Assembly (NCBI RefSeq): GCF_034932105.1
Contig: NZ_JAYGIG010000013.1
Location: forward strand, 1-64,000
From: Leptothoe sp034932105
GTDB taxonomy: Bacteria > Cyanobacteriota > Cyanobacteriia > Phormidesmidales > Phormidesmidaceae
Length of the DNA stretch: 64,000 bases
Reading direction: 5' to 3'
The notes beneath the pieces were generated by a model that worked only from the letters and a program-made list of their open reading frames with translations, was not told where the DNA came from and made no database searches. A program made the translations under genes and the position numbers. The first letter of the stretch is position 1. Every line of letters begins with the position of its first letter. Positions 59,808 through 64,000 of the stretch are shown piece after piece.

Positions 59808-60279
59808 ATGTCAGCCCCAACCTGGGTTTGCAATACAAGGGTTAACTACACAGCGTTTTAGTCGCCCAGCTGCAGCGCTCAAAACCACCTCCCTAATTGC
59901 CTTACGAGGGGCCACAGCCGCTCTCAGGATGTCGTTCAAATTAAGATCTACAGGGGTAAAACCTGCCAAATCAGCAGACCCTACTAATAACTCTAATGAT
60001 TTCACAGATCAGAGATCAATTTTCAGAGATCAATTTATTAACCCACTATAAACAGAATGAGATGTGACCAGCGCGACTGGACTAGGTCCGGACCCTGGAG
60101 ACTACAAGAAACTATCCTCAAGACTACCCATAGCCGTTGTTATCTAACGCTTCTAGGAATCACCGCTGGGGTACAAAACGAGCAACTACGGCCAAGTTAA
60201 AACCGATGGTTTGCCCTAGAGCAAACGCTCAAAACGACCATTCTGGGCATGGACAAGATTTATGTTCTCAGCTTTCATT
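59808..60279. other. 472-bp gap between lysA and cdaA
   Basis: Frames on both strands are open for 60-98 codons (for example 59811-60005 on minus) without motifs I recognise. Bases 59830-60000 look coding-like and could be a decayed gene or repeat. No RNA gene or terminator stands out. Confidence 0.3.
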
Positions 60280-61671
60280 CTAGCTGCCAAGATAGAGCGG
60301 GAGGCGGTCATAACGCATGAGGTCCGTTTCGGTTTCCCGCTCAATAATTAAGCAGGCTTGGCTGTTTTTCACCACCACCGCCGCTGGTCGAGGCACGCGA
60401 TTGTAGTTGGAGGCCATGCTGTAGTTATAGGCTCCGGTGGTGGGGATAACGACGATGTCCCCCGAGGACACTAGGGGTAGCTGGGCATCATGGATTACCA
60501 CATCCCCAGATTCACAGTGTTTGCCTGCGAGGGTGACGGTTTCGGTCAGGGGGGCGGACATGTGGCCAGCGGCTAAGACCCGGTAGACCGACTGATAGGT
60601 AATGGGACGGGGGTTATCGGACATGCCCCCATCGACGGACACATAGGTGCGAATGCCGGGGACGGTCTTTTGGCTGCCGACGGTGTAGGCGGTGACGCAG
60701 GCGCTGCCAATTAAGGATCGTCCCGGCTCGCAAATTAGCCTGGGCAGGGGCACATCTGCCACCTGACAGGCTTTGACCATGTGCTCACATACCACCTGCA
60801 CCCAGGCGGTAATGCTCGGTGGGTCATCGGCTTCGGTGTAGCGAATGCCCAGGCCACCGCCCACATCCAGTTCACTGATGGGTAGCCCATGGCGCTTGGC
60901 AGCTTCCATCCAATGCACCATTACTGAGGCCAAGTCTGCGTGGGGCTGGAGTTCAAAAATTTGGGAGCCGATGTGGGCATGGAGACCGATGCAGGTGAGG
61001 TGAGGCTGCTGGGCCAGGTAGGTAAAGACTGCCTCCAGCTGATCGGGGTCAAAGCCAAATTTGCTATCGATGTGACCGGTTTGAATGTATTCGTGGGTGT
61101 GGCACTCAATCCCCGGTGTGAGCCGCAGCAGAATGGTGGCGGGGGCATTGTTACTGACTAGGGTGCTGAGGGTTTTGAGTTCGTGCCAGTTATCGACCAC
61201 AATCCGGCAGCCTGCCTGAATCCCCTGGTGTAGTTCGCGGTGGGATTTGTTATTGCCGTGGAAGTAAATATGGTCTGGGCTGACGCCGGCCTTGAGGGCG
61301 GTGAGAAGTTCGCCCCCGGAGACGACATCAATGGCTAGGCCCTCTTGGGTTGCGATCGCACACACCGCCAAACAGTTCCACGCCTTCGAGGCATACATCA
61401 CCAGGGCATCCCCTGGATAGTAGCGCTCAAAGGCCTGGCGATACTGCTGACAGGCCGTCCGCAACGTAATTTCATCCAATATGTAGAGAGGCGTACCAAA
61501 TTCCTCCACCAAATCGAGCACATCACAGCCCCCGATTTCCAAATGATCCTGTCCATTCACCCGGGCACTCAGGGGCAAAATCTGCTGATTTGGAGATGTT
61601 GTCAAGTCCTCCGCCAAATATTGGCGACTAGACTTGGCCTGGGGCTGTTGAGAAGGAATTGTAGAAACCAT
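60280..61671 (-). CDS. lysA: Diaminopimelate decarboxylase
   Basis: PLP enzyme for the last step of lysine synthesis, 463 residues from ATG 61671 (MVSTIPSQQPQ); an upstream ATG at 61749 would add 26 residues. Motifs: the PLP lysine in MYASKAWNCLAVCAIATQEG, HAHIGSQIFEL, LDVGGGLGIRYTEAD, CEPGRSLIGSACV, and the C-terminal substrate part GGMSDNPRPITYQSVY and CESGDVVI. First gene of the minus-strand run that leads to cdaA. It is divergent to rimI. Confidence 0.96.
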   Translation of the reverse strand: MVSTIPSQQPQAKSSRQYLAEDLTTSPNQQILPLSARVNGQDHLEIGGCDVLDLVEEFGTPLYILDEITLRTACQQYRQAFERYYPGDALVMYASKAWNCLAVCAIATQEGLAIDVVSGGELLTALKAGVSPDHIYFHGNNKSHRELHQGIQAGCRIVVDNWHELKTLSTLVSNNAPATILLRLTPGIECHTHEYIQTGHIDSKFGFDPDQLEAVFTYLAQQPHLTCIGLHAHIGSQIFELQPHADLASVMVHWMEAAKRHGLPISELDVGGGLGIRYTEADDPPSITAWVQVVCEHMVKACQVADVPLPRLICEPGRSLIGSACVTAYTVGSQKTVPGIRTYVSVDGGMSDNPRPITYQSVYRVLAAGHMSAPLTETVTLAGKHCESGDVVIHDAQLPLVSSGDIVVIPTTGAYNYSMASNYNRVPRPAAVVVKNSQACLIIERETETDLMRYDRLPLYLGS

Positions 61672-61905
61672 AGATTTAGTGGGCAGAAGATTTAGTCGGC
61701 GGAAGATTGGTCGGCAGGGGCTGACAGGAATTACCAGGGGAGGCATCATCCCAGACTACCTGATGAGCAGTTGCACCCTAGGGACAGGGATAACGCTAAG
61801 GTCGCAAGCTCCAGTGTACAATTCGGGCCTATTCCCAAACTTCTGACGGAATAATATCTAGAAACAATATCTAGAGAAAACCCGCCCCCAGTCCTCCCAT
61901 GGCCC

Positions 61906-62466
61906 ATGACGACAACCCTCACCTGCCAAGCCCTCAGCGATCTGCTGCTGCCTAAGGTACTGGAACTCGACCGCATCTGCCTGGGCGGCCTGTGGACCGA
62001 AGCAGGCTACCGGCGGGAAATCGACAGTCCCAATAGCGATTTGCTCATACTGCAGGCCAATGATCGGGTCATTGGCCTAGGATGCCTCTGGGCCATTCTC
62101 GATGAGGCCCACATCACCACCTTGGCCATCCATCCCGACTACCAGCGCCAGCGCCTGGGGCAACTTTTACTCACCCAGTTACTCCAATCCGCTCGCCACC
62201 GCGCCCTCAGCCACGCCACCCTAGAGGTGCGCGCATCTAACCATCGCGCCCTCAGTCTGTATGAAAAATTTAGCTTTCGCACCGCCGGTAAACGCAAACG
62301 CTATTACCAAGATGGCGAAGATGCCCTGATTTTATGGCGAAGCCAATTGCAGACATCGGACTATGAAGACCATCTGGGACAGCTCGAAGGAGAGTGCACA
62401 GAAACATTTGGTAAATATCGATACCAATGGTTGCCCTATGTAACATTTGAACCTAATACGTATTAA
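61906..62466 (+). CDS. rimI: Ribosomal-protein-alanine N-acetyltransferase RimI-like
   Basis: 186 residues. The GNAT acetyl-CoA core is TLAIHPDYQRQRLGQLLLTQLLQ (Q-R-x-x-x-G), with the RimI-typical LEVRASNHRALSLYEKFSFRTAGKRKRYY at the C-terminal side. It would acetylate the N-terminus of a small-subunit ribosomal protein such as S18. ATG 61906 (MTTTLTCQAL) is the start; an ATG at 61899 is in another frame. Divergent to lysA, upstream of clpC. Confidence 0.9.
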   Translation: MTTTLTCQALSDLLLPKVLELDRICLGGLWTEAGYRREIDSPNSDLLILQANDRVIGLGCLWAILDEAHITTLAIHPDYQRQRLGQLLLTQLLQSARHRALSHATLEVRASNHRALSLYEKFSFRTAGKRKRYYQDGEDALILWRSQLQTSDYEDHLGQLEGECTETFGKYRYQWLPYVTFEPNTY

Positions 62467-62777
62467 ATATTTATACCCGTCAGGACCTGGGTCAGCAGTC
62501 TGGCAAATTATCCCAATTCATCGCTATGGACCCCAGATGGGACTGTTTCAGGCTTTAATCGCAGCCCAGGCCTTCAGTAATCGGCGCAACAGGATGTAAC
62601 GAACAAAACCTAGGAAAATTCCATCACCTCGCCGTGATGGACCACTCATATTTTGTTGTAGCGCTTTATTACTGTTGCGAAAACCATTGCAAGTGGTGAA
62701 TACCGGCACAGTTTCACTAAAAATGCCTGTGCTAGAATCAGGTCAACTCCGCACAAGCCAGGTGATGAAAAGCCGCC
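62467..62777 (+). other. Upstream region of clpC
   Basis: 311 bases. A hairpin CCATCAC-CTCGCC-GTGATGG at 62621-62640 could end rimI. An extended -10 (TGCTAGAAT, TAGAAT at 62733-62738) with GTTTCA at 62711-62716 as a weak -35 would start clpC transcription near 62745. Confidence 0.45.
62733..62738 (+). promoter_or_regulatory. Predicted clpC promoter -10
   Basis: TAGAAT preceded by TGC, an extended -10, about 40 bases before the clpC ATG. The -35 is weak. Confidence 0.4.
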
Positions 62778-64000
62778 ATGTTTGAACGCTTTACAGAAAA
62801 AGCCATTAAGGTAATCATGCTCGCCCAGGAAGAGGCCCGCCGACTGGGTCATAACTTTGTGGGGACTGAGCAAATCCTTCTCGGTCTCATCGGTGAAGGC
62901 ACCGGTGTCGCCGCCAAAGTTCTGAAGTCCATGGGGGTCAATCTAAAAGATGCTCGGATCGAGGTCGAAAAAATTATCGGTCGCGGTTCCGGGTTTGTCG
63001 CTGTAGAGATTCCATTCACGCCGCGTGCTAAGCGGGTCCTAGAGCTGTCATTGGAAGAGGCCCGTCAGCTGGGTCACAACTATATTGGTACCGAGCACCT
63101 ACTGCTAGGCCTAATTCGCGAAGGCGAAGGCGTAGCCGCCCGGGTACTGGAAAACCTTGGGGTGGATCTATCAAAGGTCCGTACCCAGGTGATTCGCATG
63201 CTGGGGGAAACCGCAGAAGTATCTACCGGCGGTGGCCAAGGCCGTACCAAGACACCTACCCTCGATGAATTTGGGTCTAATCTGACCCAGATGGCAGCGG
63301 AGGGCAAGCTTGACCCAGTGGTGGGTCGGCAAAAGGAAATTGAACGGGTGATTCAAATCCTCGGTCGCCGGACTAAGAATAACCCCGTTCTGATCGGTGA
63401 ACCGGGGGTGGGAAAAACTGCGATCGCAGAAGGGTTAGCCCAGCGCATTGCCAACAACGATATCCCCGATATTCTCGAAGAAAAACGAGTGGTCACCCTG
63501 GATATTGGCCTGCTAGTGGCAGGTACCAAATATCGCGGTGAGTTCGAAGAACGCCTGAAGAAAATCATGGATGAGATTCGCTCAGCGGCGAATGTCATTC
63601 TCGTGATTGACGAGGTCCATACCCTCATCGGTGCTGGTGCGGCCGAAGGTGCCATTGACGCCGCCAATATCCTCAAGCCTGCCCTAGCTAGGGGTGAGCT
63701 GCAGTGTATCGGTGCCACCACCCTGGATGAGTATCGTAAGCACATCGAACGGGATGCCGCCCTAGAGCGTCGTTTCCAACCCGTTATGGTGGGCGAACCG
63801 AGTGTCGAAGAAACCATCGAAATTCTCCATGGTTTGCGGGACCGCTATGAACAGCACCACAAGCTCAAAATCTTAGATGAGTCCCTAGAGGCGGCGGCTA
63901 AGTTAGCCGATCGCTATATTTCCGACCGTTTTCTACCCGACAAGGCCATCGACTTGATTGACGAGGCCGGTTCTCGGGTGCGGTTGATTAACTCCCAGTT
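62778..64000 (+). CDS. clpC: ATP-dependent Clp protease ATP-binding subunit ClpC, 5' part
   Basis: Hsp100 chaperone that feeds proteins to the Clp protease; cut by the window end after 407 codons. The N-domain consists of two Clp_N repeats (FERFTEKAIKVIMLAQEEAR, GTEQILLGLIGEGTGVAAKV; then RAKRVLELSLEEARQLGHNY, GTEHLLLGLIREGEGVAARV). D1 follows with Walker A IGEPGVGKTAIAEGLAQR, Walker B VILVIDEVHTLIGAG and LQCIGATTLDEYRKHIERDAALERRFQP. ATG at 62778. Confidence 0.98.
   Translation, partial: MFERFTEKAIKVIMLAQEEARRLGHNFVGTEQILLGLIGEGTGVAAKVLKSMGVNLKDARIEVEKIIGRGSGFVAVEIPFTPRAKRVLELSLEEARQLGHNYIGTEHLLLGLIREGEGVAARVLENLGVDLSKVRTQVIRMLGETAEVSTGGGQGRTKTPTLDEFGSNLTQMAAEGKLDPVVGRQKEIERVIQILGRRTKNNPVLIGEPGVGKTAIAEGLAQRIANNDIPDILEEKRVVTLDIGLLVAGTKYRGEFEERLKKIMDEIRSAANVILVIDEVHTLIGAGAAEGAIDAANILKPALARGELQCIGATTLDEYRKHIERDAALERRFQPVMVGEPSVEETIEILHGLRDRYEQHHKLKILDESLEAAAKLADRYISDRFLPDKAIDLIDEAGSRVRLINSQ

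Overview
The window is a cyanobacterial chromosome segment. It carries psaA-psaB, psb28, a cofactor-assembly (CCB-type) protein for the b6f complex, clpC and a glucosylglycerol (GG) osmolyte cluster. The HIP1 octamer GCGATCGC occurs at least 25 times by eye. GG synthesis together with mid-range GC suggests a salt-tolerant, perhaps filamentous Leptolyngbya/Synechococcales-type organism; the genus is inference only.

Layout. 0.2-2.8 kb: SulP anion transporter and tlyA. 3.0-10.4 kb: glycerol/GG module (glpK on minus; ggpS, glpD, gpsA on plus). 10.4-12.1 kb: acidic lipoprotein. 12.1-17.3 kb: long regulated leader, psaA, psaB and a clear terminator. 17.6-20.4 kb: AT-rich two-gene island, a C5-cytosine DNA methyltransferase followed one base later by an OLD-like ATPase with a C-terminal TOPRIM-like region. 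This is the best candidate for an uncharacterised defence or restriction-like system. 20.5-24.2 kb: TPR protein, pgk, universal stress protein, YlqF-type GTPase. 24.5-31.2 kb: surface-glycan locus (four glycosyltransferase-like genes around an ABC exporter whose C-terminus looks like a decayed histidine-kinase dimerisation domain). 31.2-37.6 kb: envelope genes (amidase, ExbB, LptC, S13 carboxypeptidase), a LabA-like NYN protein and the CCB-type protein. 37.6-43.0 kb: YciI-like protein, NYN/OST-HTH protein, truncated PD-(D/E)XK remnant, GT2, DUF4346, FemAB-like and RibD-like proteins. 43.3-47.6 kb: sensor kinase, Gfo/Idh oxidoreductase, rnc and the RNase P RNA gene rnpB. 47.7-51.8 kb: STAS protein, ExbB-ExbD-ExbD transporter, DUF4333 lipoprotein, MoaB, Psb28. 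51.9-56.9 kb: beta-helix/SLH protein, three small membrane-associated proteins, TPM protein, acetyltransferase. 57.0-64.0 kb: hisS, a PedR-like LuxR regulator, diadenylate cyclase, lysA, rimI and the 5' part of clpC.

How the parts fit. GpsA makes glycerol-3-phosphate, which GgpS joins to ADP-glucose; GlpK and GlpD return glycerol to the pool. RNase P RNA and RNase III are adjacent on one strand. Short palindromes with GGTGGGC/GCCCACC arms recur in intergenic gaps. No tRNA, rRNA, CRISPR array or intact insertion sequence was recognised.
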